Shown piece by piece: positions 19,938-28,627 of a stretch of DNA of 64,000 bases. The notes under the pieces are model-generated. The model worked only from the letters and a program-made list of their open reading frames with translations. It was not told the origin of the DNA and ran no database searches. Every line of letters starts with the position of its first letter. The first letter of the stretch is position 1. Source of the stretch: Arthrobacter sp. H35-D1 (GTDB taxonomy: Bacteria > Actinomycetota > Actinomycetes > Actinomycetales > Micrococcaceae); assembly GCF_030063185.1 (NCBI RefSeq), contig NZ_JASISP010000019.1, positions 1 to 64,000 on the forward strand, given 5' to 3'. The position numbers and the translations under genes are program-made.

Positions 19938-22082
19938 CTAGCTTGCCGGGTGGAAGGGCTTCCCGTTGACCCGTTCGGAGGCTCCCACGCGGTCAAGATA
20001 GGGAGTGATCCCGCCCAGGTGCATGGGCCAGCCGGCGCCCAGGATCATGCACAGGTCAATGTCCTCCGGTCCTGCCACCACGCCTTCGTCCAGCATGAGT
20101 CCGATCTCCTCGGCCAGTGCGTCCTGGGTGGTGTGCAGGAGTTGCTCGGCAGTGGAGGGCGAGTTGCCAAAGCTGAGCAGCGCCAGCGTGCTTTCCGGAA
20201 TCTGCTGGGTGCCGTCCTCGGCGGTTTCCCACAGTCCCTTGAGCCCGGCGTCGATGAGCGCCTGCTGGTTGCTCGAGACGTGGAAGCGGTCGCCAAATGC
20301 TGCGTGGAGCGACTCCGTCACGTGCTGTGCCACGGGGATGCCCACCATGGCCAGCAGGTTGAAGGGCGTCATGGGCAGGCCCATGGGACGCAGGGCGTTA
20401 TCCGCCACGGCGGCGTCGGTGCCCTCGTCGAAGGCCTTGGACACCTCAGCCATGAGCCGCAACAGCACCCGGTTGACCACAAACGCGGCTGCGTCCTTGA
20501 CCAACACGGCGCTCTTGCGCAGCGCCTTGGCGGTGGCGAACGCGGTGGCCAGCACGGCGTCGTCGGTCTTGGGGGCCCGCACAATCTCCAGCAGCGGCAT
20601 GAGGGCCACGGGGTTGAAGAAGTGGAAGCCCACCACGCGCTCGGGATGTGCCAGGTCTTCGGCCATGGCCGTCACGGACAGCGACGAGGTGTTGGTGGCC
20701 AGAATGCACTCGGGCGAAACAATGGCTTCGACCTCGGCAAACACTGCCTTCTTGACGCCGAGCTCCTCAAAGACGGCCTCGATGACAAAGTCGGCGTCGG
20801 CAAACGCCTCCTTGGACACGGATCCCGTCACGAGCGCCTTGGTCCGATTCGCGGCGTCCTGGCTGACCCGCCCCTTGGCGAGGAGCTTGTCCACTTCGGC
20901 GTGCACGTGGGCCACGCCCTTGTCCACGCGCTCCTGGTCAATGTCCGACATGACCACCGGCACCTTGAGCTGGCGCGCAAACAGCAGCGCAAACTGCCCG
21001 GCCATGAGCCCGGCCCCCACCACACCAACTTTGGTCACTGGCCGTGCGAGCTTGGGGTCCGGCGCTCCGGCAGGGCGCTTGGCGCGCTTCTGCACCAGGT
21101 CGAGGAAGGCATAGACGGTATCGCGGAACTGCGGGGTTTGCATGAGGTCCGCCAGCGCCTCTTCCTCGGCGGCAAAAGACTCTGCCTTGCTGAAGTGCTT
21201 GCCCTTTTCCAGCAGCTCAATGACCCGCGCCGGGGCCGGGGCCGCGTTGGAGGTTTTGACTTCCACAAATTTCTTGGCACGCACCACGGCGGCATCCCAG
21301 GCGGCGCTGTTTTCTTCGCTGAGCGGTTCGGCCACGGCATTGGGCCGGGCAGGGGTTTCCGCTCCGGCCAGGACGCGGGCTGCCCAGGAAACGGACTGTT
21401 CCAGGAAATCGGCCGGCTCAAACAGGGCATCGGCCATGCCGAGCTTGTACGCGGCTGCCCCGCTGAGCGTGCGGTTGTTGGAGAGCGGGTTTTCGATCAT
21501 CACCTTCACGGCGTTGTCCGGGCCGATCAGACGGGGGAGCAGGTACACGCCGCCCCATCCGGGAACAAGGCCCAGGAACGCCTCGGGAAGCGCCAAGGCG
21601 CCGGCACCGGTGGAGACGGTCCGGTAGTTGGCGTTGAGCGCGATTTCCAGCCCGCCGCCCAGTGCCACTCCGTTGATGAAGACAAAGCTGGGCACGCCGA
21701 GGTCGTTCAGGGTGGAGTAGACGTCGTGGCCCAGCTGCGCCATCCACAGCCCTGCTTCCCGGTCCCTGACGCCCTTCACGGCGGAAAGGTCGGCCCCGGC
21801 GGCCAAGAAGAAGGGCTTGCCGGTGACGGCGACGGCGGCAATCTCGCCGCGGGATGCCCGCTCGCGCTGGGCTTCAAGCACGGTGCCGAATTCCACCAGG
21901 GTGTTGGGCCCCAAGGTGGTGGGGCGGCGGTGGTCAAGGCCGTTGTCGAGCGTGATCAAGGCGAGGGTGCCCGCGCTTGTGGCGCCGTCGACACCGGGCA
22001 GGGCCACGTCCTGAACGTACGGGTGTGTCACCACTTCGTCGGGGAACAGTGCTGCAAGCTTGTTGAAGTCCTGGGCGCTCAT
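19938..22082 (-). CDS. fadB: 3-hydroxyacyl-CoA dehydrogenase / enoyl-CoA hydratase (FadB/FadJ type)
   Basis: A 714-residue fatty-acid beta-oxidation enzyme. The N-terminal crotonase domain (about 15-190) has the oxyanion-hole segment FFLAAGADLSAVKG and GVALGGGLEIALNANYR. The dehydrogenase domain begins with the NAD loop VGVVGAGLMAGQFALLFA at about 340 and continues with HFFNPVALMPLLEIV. Two C-terminal HCDH segments follow. The ATG at 22082 overlaps the thiolase stop (ATGA), giving a thiolase-first operon in which this subunit forms the trifunctional complex with it. A second ATG four codons upstream is possible but lies inside the thiolase gene. Confidence 0.93.
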   Translation of the reverse strand: MSAQDFNKLAALFPDEVVTHPYVQDVALPGVDGATSAGTLALITLDNGLDHRRPTTLGPNTLVEFGTVLEAQRERASRGEIAAVAVTGKPFFLAAGADLSAVKGVRDREAGLWMAQLGHDVYSTLNDLGVPSFVFINGVALGGGLEIALNANYRTVSTGAGALALPEAFLGLVPGWGGVYLLPRLIGPDNAVKVMIENPLSNNRTLSGAAAYKLGMADALFEPADFLEQSVSWAARVLAGAETPARPNAVAEPLSEENSAAWDAAVVRAKKFVEVKTSNAAPAPARVIELLEKGKHFSKAESFAAEEEALADLMQTPQFRDTVYAFLDLVQKRAKRPAGAPDPKLARPVTKVGVVGAGLMAGQFALLFARQLKVPVVMSDIDQERVDKGVAHVHAEVDKLLAKGRVSQDAANRTKALVTGSVSKEAFADADFVIEAVFEELGVKKAVFAEVEAIVSPECILATNTSSLSVTAMAEDLAHPERVVGFHFFNPVALMPLLEIVRAPKTDDAVLATAFATAKALRKSAVLVKDAAAFVVNRVLLRLMAEVSKAFDEGTDAAVADNALRPMGLPMTPFNLLAMVGIPVAQHVTESLHAAFGDRFHVSSNQQALIDAGLKGLWETAEDGTQQIPESTLALLSFGNSPSTAEQLLHTTQDALAEEIGLMLDEGVVAGPEDIDLCMILGAGWPMHLGGITPYLDRVGASERVNGKPFHPAS

Positions 22083-23386
22083 GAGGCGTCCCATTCCGTG
22101 GTTGGGGTGGCTGTGATCGAGGCGGCCGAGTCAGGGGCCACGGCGGCAGGGGTCCCCGGCCGAGCTTGCGAGGCGGGGGAGCCGCTGGGGACGAAGTGCG
22201 GGTTCTCCCAGATGATGGTGCCGCCCATGCCCAGCCCCACGCACATGGTGGTCATGCCGTATTGCACTGAGGTGTCTTCAGCGAATTGGCGGGCCAGCTG
22301 GTTCATGAGCCGGACGCCGGAGGAAGCCAGCGGGTGGCCCACGGCGATGGCGCCGCCATAGCGGTTGACGCGGGGGTCGTCGTCGGCCATGTTGAAGTGG
22401 TCAAGGAAGCTGAGCACCTGGACGGCAAACGCCTCGTTGATTTCAAACAGGCCAATGTCCTCGATGGCAAGGCCGGCGTTCTTGAGTGCCTTTTCCGTGG
22501 CAGGGACCGGACCGATGCCCATGACTTCCGGTGCCACGCCGGCAAAGGCATAGCTGACGAGGCGCATCTTCACTGGCAGCCCCAGCTCGGCGGCAGCGTC
22601 GGCAGAAGCCAAAAGTGCCACGGTGGCGCCGTCGTTCAAGCCGGCGGAGTTGCCCGCCGTGACCCGGCCGTGGGCGCGGAAGGGGGTGCGCAGCGCGGCC
22701 AGGTCGGCCAGGCTGGTGCCGGGGCGCGGCGGCTCGTCGAGCGTGTTGACGTTCCAGCCTTGGCCGGGCTTGAGCGTGGCAACGGGGACCAAGTCCGGCT
22801 GGATCTGGCCCTTGTTGTAGGCGGCTGCAAGCTTGTCCTGGCTGGCCACGGCGTAAGCGTCGGTGCGCTCCTTGGTGATGGCAGGGAAGCGGTCGTGCAG
22901 GTTTTCGGCCGTGTTGCCCATGTTCAAGGCGGCGGGGTCCACCAGGCGTTCGGACATGAAGCGCGGGTTGGGGTCGGCGCCGGATCCCATGGGGTGGTGG
23001 CCCATGTGCTCCACGCCGCCGGCAATGACGACGTCGTACGCGCCAAAGCCAATGCCCGACGCCGTGGTGGTCACGGCCGTCATGGCGCCGGCGCACATCC
23101 GGTCGATGGCGAAGCCGGGCACCGACTGGGGGAGTCCTGCCAGCAGTGCCGCCGTGCGCCCGATGGTCAAGCCCTGGTCGCCGGTTTGGGTGGTGGCGGC
23201 GATGGCCACCTCGTCAATGCGCTCCGCTGGCAACTGGGGGTTGCGGCGCATCAGCTCGCGGATGCATTTGACCACGAGGTCGTCGGCGCGGATGTCGGCA
23301 TAGATGCCTTTTTCCCCGGCGCGTCCGAAGGGTGTGCGGACGCCGTCAACAAAGACCACGTCCCTAACTTGCCGATTTTGGCTCAC
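22079..23386 (-). CDS. fadA: Acetyl-CoA acyltransferase (thiolase, FadA type)
   Basis: A 435-residue thiolase performing the last step of beta-oxidation. The nucleophile is C98 in DRMCAGAMTAV. The C-terminal catalytic His is in IAVGHPLASSG and the second Cys in TTMCVGLGMGG. The GTG at 23386 is chosen because it follows TTTGAGGAGCC, a strong ribosome site; an ATG eight codons upstream has none. It overlaps the fadB-like gene by 4 nt. A 22-bp palindrome about 72 nt upstream is a likely operator. The C-terminal tail beyond the catalytic segment is long and Ala/Pro/Ser-rich (about 40 residues). Confidence 0.93.
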   Translation of the reverse strand: MSQNRQVRDVVFVDGVRTPFGRAGEKGIYADIRADDLVVKCIRELMRRNPQLPAERIDEVAIAATTQTGDQGLTIGRTAALLAGLPQSVPGFAIDRMCAGAMTAVTTTASGIGFGAYDVVIAGGVEHMGHHPMGSGADPNPRFMSERLVDPAALNMGNTAENLHDRFPAITKERTDAYAVASQDKLAAAYNKGQIQPDLVPVATLKPGQGWNVNTLDEPPRPGTSLADLAALRTPFRAHGRVTAGNSAGLNDGATVALLASADAAAELGLPVKMRLVSYAFAGVAPEVMGIGPVPATEKALKNAGLAIEDIGLFEINEAFAVQVLSFLDHFNMADDDPRVNRYGGAIAVGHPLASSGVRLMNQLARQFAEDTSVQYGMTTMCVGLGMGGTIIWENPHFVPSGSPASQARPGTPAAVAPDSAASITATPTTEWDAS

Positions 23387-23457
23387 GCTTGGCTCCTCAA
23401 ATGCTTTCAACGGGTGTCGCCAAGCCTACCCATGAGACGGACGACTGTGTCACACAT

Positions 23458-23479
23458 CATGTTACTCACGAGTAACATG
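23458..23479. promoter_or_regulatory. Palindromic operator upstream of the beta-oxidation genes
   Basis: CATGTTACTC-AC-GAGTAACATG is a perfect inverted repeat with 10-bp arms and a 2-bp spacer, about 72 nt before the thiolase start. The form is typical of a TetR-family dimer site. TetR regulators commonly control fatty-acid degradation in actinobacteria. No regulator gene is present in the window, so the protein that binds is not known. Confidence 0.6.
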
Positions 23480-23542
23480 GAGGTCAAAAGCGGCGTGGTT
23501 GCTTGAATCTTGGCATAAACCCGCAGAGAGGCGAAGCTGTGG

Positions 23543-25000
23543 CTAGGACTTGGTTTCCTTGCCGTCTTTTGCTTCCTTGGGAGGCAGCGGCTCGGGGTGC
23601 GCCAGCGCTTCGGTGAGCATGGGGGCGGTCATCGCGATTTGCCACGGGCGGGCTCCCAGTTCGGCCAGTTGCCCGGCCACCGTTTCTTCGGTGATCTCCG
23701 ACGGCGGCCGCCAGCACACGCGGCGCAGGAAGTCCGGGGTGAGGACGTTCTCTGCCGGTATGTTGACTCCTTCAGCCAGCTCGCCCAGGCGTGCCCGCGC
23801 CGTGGCATACCGGGCGGCCGCTTCAACGTCGCGTTCGGCCCAGATGCGCGGCGGCGGCGGGGCGTTGCTGGAGACCTGCAGGGGTGGCGGTTCATTGCCG
23901 TTCTTGGCTGTTTGGATGGCATGCAACCACTTGGGGGCATCGCGTTTGGCGGAGCGGCCATGGAACCCGGACAGTGCCAGCAATGCCGGAACCGTGCCGG
24001 GCATGCCCTTGGCTGCGGCCACGATCGCGGAGTCGGGGATGAGCCGGCCCGGGGCTATGTCGCGGTGTTCGGCAAGCTTTTCGCGGGTCTCCCACAGCTC
24101 CCGCACGGCGGCCAGCTGGACGCGGTTGCGGATGCTGTGCGAACCGGACGTGCGCCGCCACGGGTCCACGCGGGGTGCCGGAACCCCGGCGTCGATGAGG
24201 TGCTGGAATTCCTGGGCCGCGTAGTCGAGCTTGCCGTCGTTTTCCAGCAGTGCTACAAGTTCCTCTTCGAGGTCCACCAGGACCTCGACGTCCAGGGCGG
24301 CGTAGCGCAGCCACGGCTCGGGCAGCGGGCGCGTGGACCAGTCCGCGGCGGAGTGTTCCTTGGCCAAGTGGTAGCCCAGCAGCGACTCCACCACGGCGCC
24401 GAGCCCCACACGCGGCAACCCGGCAATGCGGGCGGCAAGTTCGGTGTCAAAAAGCTTGTCCGGCCACATGCCGACCCCGGCCAGGCACGGCAGGTCTTGG
24501 CTGGCAGCGTGCAAAATCCATTCGACGCCGCGCAGGGCTTCGTCGATGATCTTCAGGTCGGGAAACGCCTCGGGGTCGATGAGCCAAGTGCCGGCACCTT
24601 CGCGGCGGATCTGCACCAGCATGGCGCGCTGGCCGTAGCGGAACCCGGAGGCACGTTCGGTGTCCACGGCGGCCGGGCCGCTGCCGCCCGCCAGGGCAGC
24701 GGCGCACCTTTTGAGCGCCGGCTCCGTTTCGACAACTGCCGGGATCCCGTCCTGGGGCGTGTCGAGCTCCACGAGTTCAGGGAGTTCGCCCAACTCCACG
24801 CGGCGGCCGGCAATGAGCACGGACGTCAAGGGGGCGGGCGCCACATCGGTGCCAATGCCGGTGGAACTGCCGGACGCCTCGCCGGCCGCACCGCCCGGCG
24901 GGGCACCGGCAGGGGTGCTTGTGGCCGAGTTGTGGCCGTGGTGGGGGGTGGACTTTTTGTCCCTGGCGCGGCTGTGTGAGCTTGATTCTGCGTTGGTCAT
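23543..25000 (-). CDS. rnd: Ribonuclease D-like 3'-5' exonuclease with HRDC domain
   Basis: A 485-residue exonuclease involved in 3' processing of structured RNA. The DEDD residues are visible in AAVDTERASGFRYGQRA (DxE), in LHAASQDLPCL (Asp) and in the YAALDVEVLVDLEEEL segment with the YxxxD of the DEDDy class. An HRDC-like helical domain follows near residues 275-350. The first about 60 residues are a low-complexity Gly/Ala/Pro/Ser region. In related actinobacteria this gene directly follows a DUF3000 gene; here an accessory island separates them (25175-28365). Confidence 0.92.
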   Translation of the reverse strand: MTNAESSSHSRARDKKSTPHHGHNSATSTPAGAPPGGAAGEASGSSTGIGTDVAPAPLTSVLIAGRRVELGELPELVELDTPQDGIPAVVETEPALKRCAAALAGGSGPAAVDTERASGFRYGQRAMLVQIRREGAGTWLIDPEAFPDLKIIDEALRGVEWILHAASQDLPCLAGVGMWPDKLFDTELAARIAGLPRVGLGAVVESLLGYHLAKEHSAADWSTRPLPEPWLRYAALDVEVLVDLEEELVALLENDGKLDYAAQEFQHLIDAGVPAPRVDPWRRTSGSHSIRNRVQLAAVRELWETREKLAEHRDIAPGRLIPDSAIVAAAKGMPGTVPALLALSGFHGRSAKRDAPKWLHAIQTAKNGNEPPPLQVSSNAPPPPRIWAERDVEAAARYATARARLGELAEGVNIPAENVLTPDFLRRVCWRPPSEITEETVAGQLAELGARPWQIAMTAPMLTEALAHPEPLPPKEAKDGKETKS

Positions 25001-25174
25001 GATTGCCCCAGTCTACCGAACGGTCCGCGCCGCTGGCGGGTGGGCGGCACCAGTGGTGGGAGATTCCCTGCTCAAGTGTCGGCAACAGTTCGGGGAAGTG
25101 TCTTCTGTTTGCCCAGTTGGGTCGACCTTGTGGGCCATGGTTGCTGGAGCTTTCCGCCCGTGTTGGCAGGAGGC

Positions 25175-25570
25175 CTACACCCCGGGGTCAGCTGGCCCGG
25201 CGATCGCCCCGGCCCGCATGAGTCCGGCCAGCCCCATCACGTGGGCCCCCGTCAGATTTGTGCCGGAGACCTGCGCGCCGTCCAGTTGGGCGTCCGAAAG
25301 ATCGGCATGGGAAAGGTCTGCCGCAGTGAGGTTGGCGCCCCGAAGATCCGCGTCCCGCAGGCACGCCCCGGCAGCCTTGGCGCTAAAGAGACTGGCTCCG
25401 CGCAGGTCGGCCCCGACCAGCGAGGCACCTTCCAGGAGGGCGTGGGAGAAGTCGGCCCCGGCCAAATCCAGCCCGTCGAGAACCACGCCACGAACGTCCG
25501 TCCCGTTCAGCCGGGCCGGGCCGGCCGTGAGTGCGTGTTCGATCTCGCCACGCGTCAAGCGCTTCGGCAT
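25175..25570 (-). CDS. Pentapeptide-repeat protein
   Basis: A 131-residue protein. After about 25 residues come roughly 13 consecutive A(D/N)LxX-type pentapeptides (for example GADFS, GASLV, GADLR, GANLT, GTNLT), which should fold as a right-handed quadrilateral beta-helix. There is no signal peptide. Such proteins range from gyrase protectors of the Qnr/MfpA type to proteins of unknown role; the acidic surface that defines MfpA cannot be judged here. The ribosome site GGAAGGAG is strong. It is the last gene of the island after the DUF6345-like gene, from which it is separated by 108 nt. Confidence 0.88.
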   Translation of the reverse strand: MPKRLTRGEIEHALTAGPARLNGTDVRGVVLDGLDLAGADFSHALLEGASLVGADLRGASLFSAKAAGACLRDADLRGANLTAADLSHADLSDAQLDGAQVSGTNLTGAHVMGLAGLMRAGAIAGPADPGV

Positions 25571-25678
25571 GGGTTCTCCTTCCCTTGGGGCACAGCTTCC
25601 ACCTGCCGCTTCAAGGACACCGGCCCATGTGCTGCGCCAACCGGCGGGGCCATTGCTGGTCCCGCCGAAACGGTGTTC

Positions 25679-27292
25679 CTAGTCGAACAGCGGAGCATTG
25701 ATCCAGTACCTCTTGCGGAAACCGCCGGCAAATTCGAGTTCAACGGCCTTGCGGGCGACCAAGGACGCATGGGAGCCCTGAATGTCATAGCCGACCTCGG
25801 TGCTTTCCGGAACAGTAGCGACCGAGACAGGCGCCTGCGGACCGGACAGGATGGTCCGCAAACGCGGCCCAAAAGCGCGAGCCAACGCTGTTTGCGGGTC
25901 CGTTTCACCGATGGCGCGCGCCAGCCCGCCCGGAGGTGCCGGCTCCCGAGTCGTGGCGCGTGGCTTGTCGGAGAGTTCCTCCACCGGCCGTATGCCGGAA
26001 TAAACATCCGTGACCCGTCCGTCGTTGTCAATATTGATCCGCACCATGCCGCGGTCTGTGGTGATCACCGGCAAACCGTTGACGAGTTGCCGGTATTGCA
26101 CCAGCGTCCCAGTGGTGAACGGATCCTCAACATGGCCGTCCCCCCTGGCTGAGACACCGCCTTCGCATAGGCTGGCAACCCTGTCCAGCACCAGCTCCGA
26201 ACCTTCGTCGAGACCGAAGTCGCGCACTGCGGCCCCCGCTGCGGCCAAGGCATCGGACCGGGACAGTTGTGTCCGGTTCTCCAAGTTGGGCTGGTTGAGC
26301 CGTGCGGAGACAAGGCCGGCATCGTCCACAGTGACAGTCCTGCCGTCAGCGGCCATGTGGGCGAAGCTGCCGAAGGTCCGGGCGGAGCCCCCCTGCACGT
26401 TGAACCGGCCCGCAATGTCCCGCAGTGACCGGGAATTCGGCGGCGCGAGGAGCGCGGTGCGCAACTGGTGCGGCATTTCCATGGACGGTGCCCGGACCAC
26501 GCTGGAAGCGGTGTCATACCACCGCCACCACCACCAATCCGTGCTGGCACGTTCGGCCGACAGGTAGCGTTCGTTGAAAAGCCTGTCCTGGGCCTGCTCA
26601 GGGCTGGCTCCGGTGGCGCATACGCTGGGCGCCTGGTCGTGGGCAATGTCCCAGCTGGAATTGAGCCAAGCTGAGCTGAGACTCTCGCCGGCCTGCCAAT
26701 GCCGCCAGAATCCCGAGCCGTACCGTGCATCGTCCCAGCTGACCGTCTCGAATCCAAACATCATTCGCAGTCCCAGGTTGGCGTCCTTCCACGTGCGGAA
26801 AGGTGAATGGCCGTCCAGCACGCGCAAGGACGAACAGGTCGACCAGAAAACGTACCGTGCGTACTCGTTCCCCAGCCGCATGATCGACGACGTCGCCGTG
26901 CAGTCATCGCCCAGCCAGGGAGCGCCCATCGGGACGTAGAAGACGCCATTGGCGTCCATTCCCCCGTGGCCGCAATGATATAGCACACGGGAGGAATCCA
27001 TGCCGTAAGTGTCTTGCCAATTGTCGTAGTCTTCACCGTAGGCCCACACTTTGACTCCCGCGTCAGTGAACCAGAAGTTTCTCGGCGTGAACTGCTCGGC
27101 GTAGGCCAAAAATCCGGCCGTGTCATCGTGGGTGAGGGTGAGCGAGCCCGTGTTGCAGAACGTTTCGACGCTGAACGCGCCGTAAAGTTTCGCGCCGCCC
27201 CGCGGGGCTTTGGCCCCGTCGGAGGCGGGGTCCTCCTGCCCTGCGGGGGCGGTGTCAGGGGGCGCAGGCTGTTGTCGCTGTTCGGTGTCCAT
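25679..27292 (-). CDS. DUF6345-like protein with a caspase-type His/Cys pair and a propeptide-like C-terminus
   Basis: A 537-residue protein. After a Pro/Ala/Asp-rich start (1-35), residues about 36-260 resemble DUF6345 proteins. RVLYHCGHGG (H109) and YVFWSTCSSLRV (C153) each follow a hydrophobic strand. Their spacing of 44 and local pattern match the catalytic dyad of caspase/gingipain-fold (clan CD) peptidases; this is my inference. Residues about 395-435, with YRQLVNGLPVI and INIDNDGRVTDV, resemble the FTP/PepSY propeptide domains that inhibit metallopeptidases. A run WWWWRWYD lies at 253-260. No signal peptide is evident. The ATG at 27292 is preferred for its AAAGGAG ribosome site over a GTG at 27340. 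It follows the metzincin gene by 44 nt. Confidence 0.75.
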   Translation of the reverse strand: MDTEQRQQPAPPDTAPAGQEDPASDGAKAPRGGAKLYGAFSVETFCNTGSLTLTHDDTAGFLAYAEQFTPRNFWFTDAGVKVWAYGEDYDNWQDTYGMDSSRVLYHCGHGGMDANGVFYVPMGAPWLGDDCTATSSIMRLGNEYARYVFWSTCSSLRVLDGHSPFRTWKDANLGLRMMFGFETVSWDDARYGSGFWRHWQAGESLSSAWLNSSWDIAHDQAPSVCATGASPEQAQDRLFNERYLSAERASTDWWWWRWYDTASSVVRAPSMEMPHQLRTALLAPPNSRSLRDIAGRFNVQGGSARTFGSFAHMAADGRTVTVDDAGLVSARLNQPNLENRTQLSRSDALAAAGAAVRDFGLDEGSELVLDRVASLCEGGVSARGDGHVEDPFTTGTLVQYRQLVNGLPVITTDRGMVRINIDNDGRVTDVYSGIRPVEELSDKPRATTREPAPPGGLARAIGETDPQTALARAFGPRLRTILSGPQAPVSVATVPESTEVGYDIQGSHASLVARKAVELEFAGGFRKRYWINAPLFD

Positions 27293-27336
27293 GGTGTGGT
27301 GCTCCTTTGCGTTGATTGCTGTTCTGCGTGCCACAG

Positions 27337-28365
27337 TCACCAGTACATGACGGCGGTCTGGCCGGAGGCCCCGCTCCAGTACAGCCGGAGCCGGAGCACA
27401 TACTTGCGGCCCTGGAAGAGCTTGAGGGAGAGATGGGAGTTCAAGTCGGTGCCGCCGTCGTCGTCACCGGCGAGGAAACGCAACTCGCCGTCAACTTCTT
27501 CGAACAGCACCATGACGGTGTCGGCCGTGCCGAAGCTGGAGATCTGGTACTCCCGGGACTCGGTTGGTTCGATCCGCGCGTCGGCCTGCTGCCCTGCCGT
27601 AAGTGACAAGGGCCTGGACACGAAGGGTTCCAGCTTGGGCGTGGTTGGTCCCAGCGGGGGGTAGAAGCGGAGAACCCATTCCTTGTCCAGTGTGGAGAGT
27701 CCGCCGGGCGGCCTCAGCCCCGCGTGGAAGCGGGCGGGTTCCACAATCAGCCCGGCCGGGAACCAGTACTCCATGACCGAGTCCGGGTCCCATTCGGAGC
27801 CTTGTACTTCGGCGACGGGGATCTTGCGCAGCACGTTGTTGTACGTCTGTTCGCGCGGCCAGAAATTGGGGCTGCCGGCGAAGTAGCCGTAGACCTTGTC
27901 CTCATCCCACACGATGCCTGCGAAGGGGTTCTGGTGTTCGTGCGGCATCCCCAGCGAGTGGCCGATCTCGTGCAGGGCCGTGGTGTGTCCGTAGTCGTCG
28001 GTGAGGTTCCAGCCAAAGTTCATGGTTGCCTGCGCCGCACCGATGCCCAAGGCATCGCGGCCCACGTATGACCATGAACCAGCATCCTGGTCGAAGGAGA
28101 TGCGCAGTTCTGCTTCATTGGCGGTGCCCACCTCGGCGAACGCCAGGCCGATGCCCAAAGCCTTCCATTCGGCAAAGGCATCGCGGACGGCTTGGCGCTG
28201 TGGTTCCGGGCCTCCAAGCAGCGTGTAGTGCAGCACAGTCCCGTTGGCCCAGACGGCGGACAGGACGGTGAGGAGGTGTTGCCTCCGGTCGAGCATCCCC
28301 GGTGGGGTCACCCGCGGGATTCGGGGTTTGACTGCACAATACGGTCGGGCGGTTTCCGTGGGCAT
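27337..28365 (-). CDS. Astacin-like metzincin metallopeptidase with a C-terminal PPC-like domain
   Basis: A 342-residue predicted zinc endopeptidase. The metzincin zinc site HEIGHSLGMPHEH places the ligands at H132, H136 and H142 with catalytic E133; the glutamate after the third histidine is typical of astacins (M12A). The Met-turn is SVMEY (M198). Residues about 250-342 form a beta-rich domain with GDDDGGTDLNSHL and a closing YVLRLRLYWSG, resembling bacterial pre-peptidase C-terminal (PPC) domains. Surprisingly, no signal peptide is visible: the protein begins MPTETARPYCAVKPRIPR. It is the first gene of the island, and the DUF6345-like gene follows 44 nt later. Its ribosome site is weak. 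Confidence 0.85.
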   Translation of the reverse strand: MPTETARPYCAVKPRIPRVTPPGMLDRRQHLLTVLSAVWANGTVLHYTLLGGPEPQRQAVRDAFAEWKALGIGLAFAEVGTANEAELRISFDQDAGSWSYVGRDALGIGAAQATMNFGWNLTDDYGHTTALHEIGHSLGMPHEHQNPFAGIVWDEDKVYGYFAGSPNFWPREQTYNNVLRKIPVAEVQGSEWDPDSVMEYWFPAGLIVEPARFHAGLRPPGGLSTLDKEWVLRFYPPLGPTTPKLEPFVSRPLSLTAGQQADARIEPTESREYQISSFGTADTVMVLFEEVDGELRFLAGDDDGGTDLNSHLSLKLFQGRKYVLRLRLYWSGASGQTAVMYW

Positions 28366-28627
28366 GGCTGGTTCCCATCACTAGGTTTTCCATCAGGTAA
28401 GCCAAGGCTATTGCTGCTCCCGCTGCGGGTCATGAGTGGGGGGACGCTCATGTTTTCTCCTGATGAGTCCCGACTGTCGGTGCCGGGCCAAGTGCGGCAT
28501 CGACCGGGCTTGGGGCGTGGACCGGGCACAGGGCATCCACAGGCAGCGCTTGGCTTCCAAACGCCTTGGGCCGGGCCGTTGCCATGGGTTGGTCCCGATC
28601 AGCCCCGCTGCCATCCTCCATTGCAAC
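28366..28627. other. Upstream region of the protease island
   Basis: These 262 nt between the metzincin start and the tandem repeat contain no convincing gene. They must hold the island promoter. A short inverted repeat, CATGAG/CTCATG with a 10-nt G-rich spacer (about 28431-28452), is the only structure I can point to. No strong ribosome site precedes the metzincin ATG, so an alternative start remains possible. Confidence 0.4.

Noticed and set aside
19719-22361. Plus-strand ORF of 880 codons opposite the fadB-like gene
   Set aside because: Composition is Gly/His/Val-biased and it covers two genes with unambiguous motifs on the other strand.
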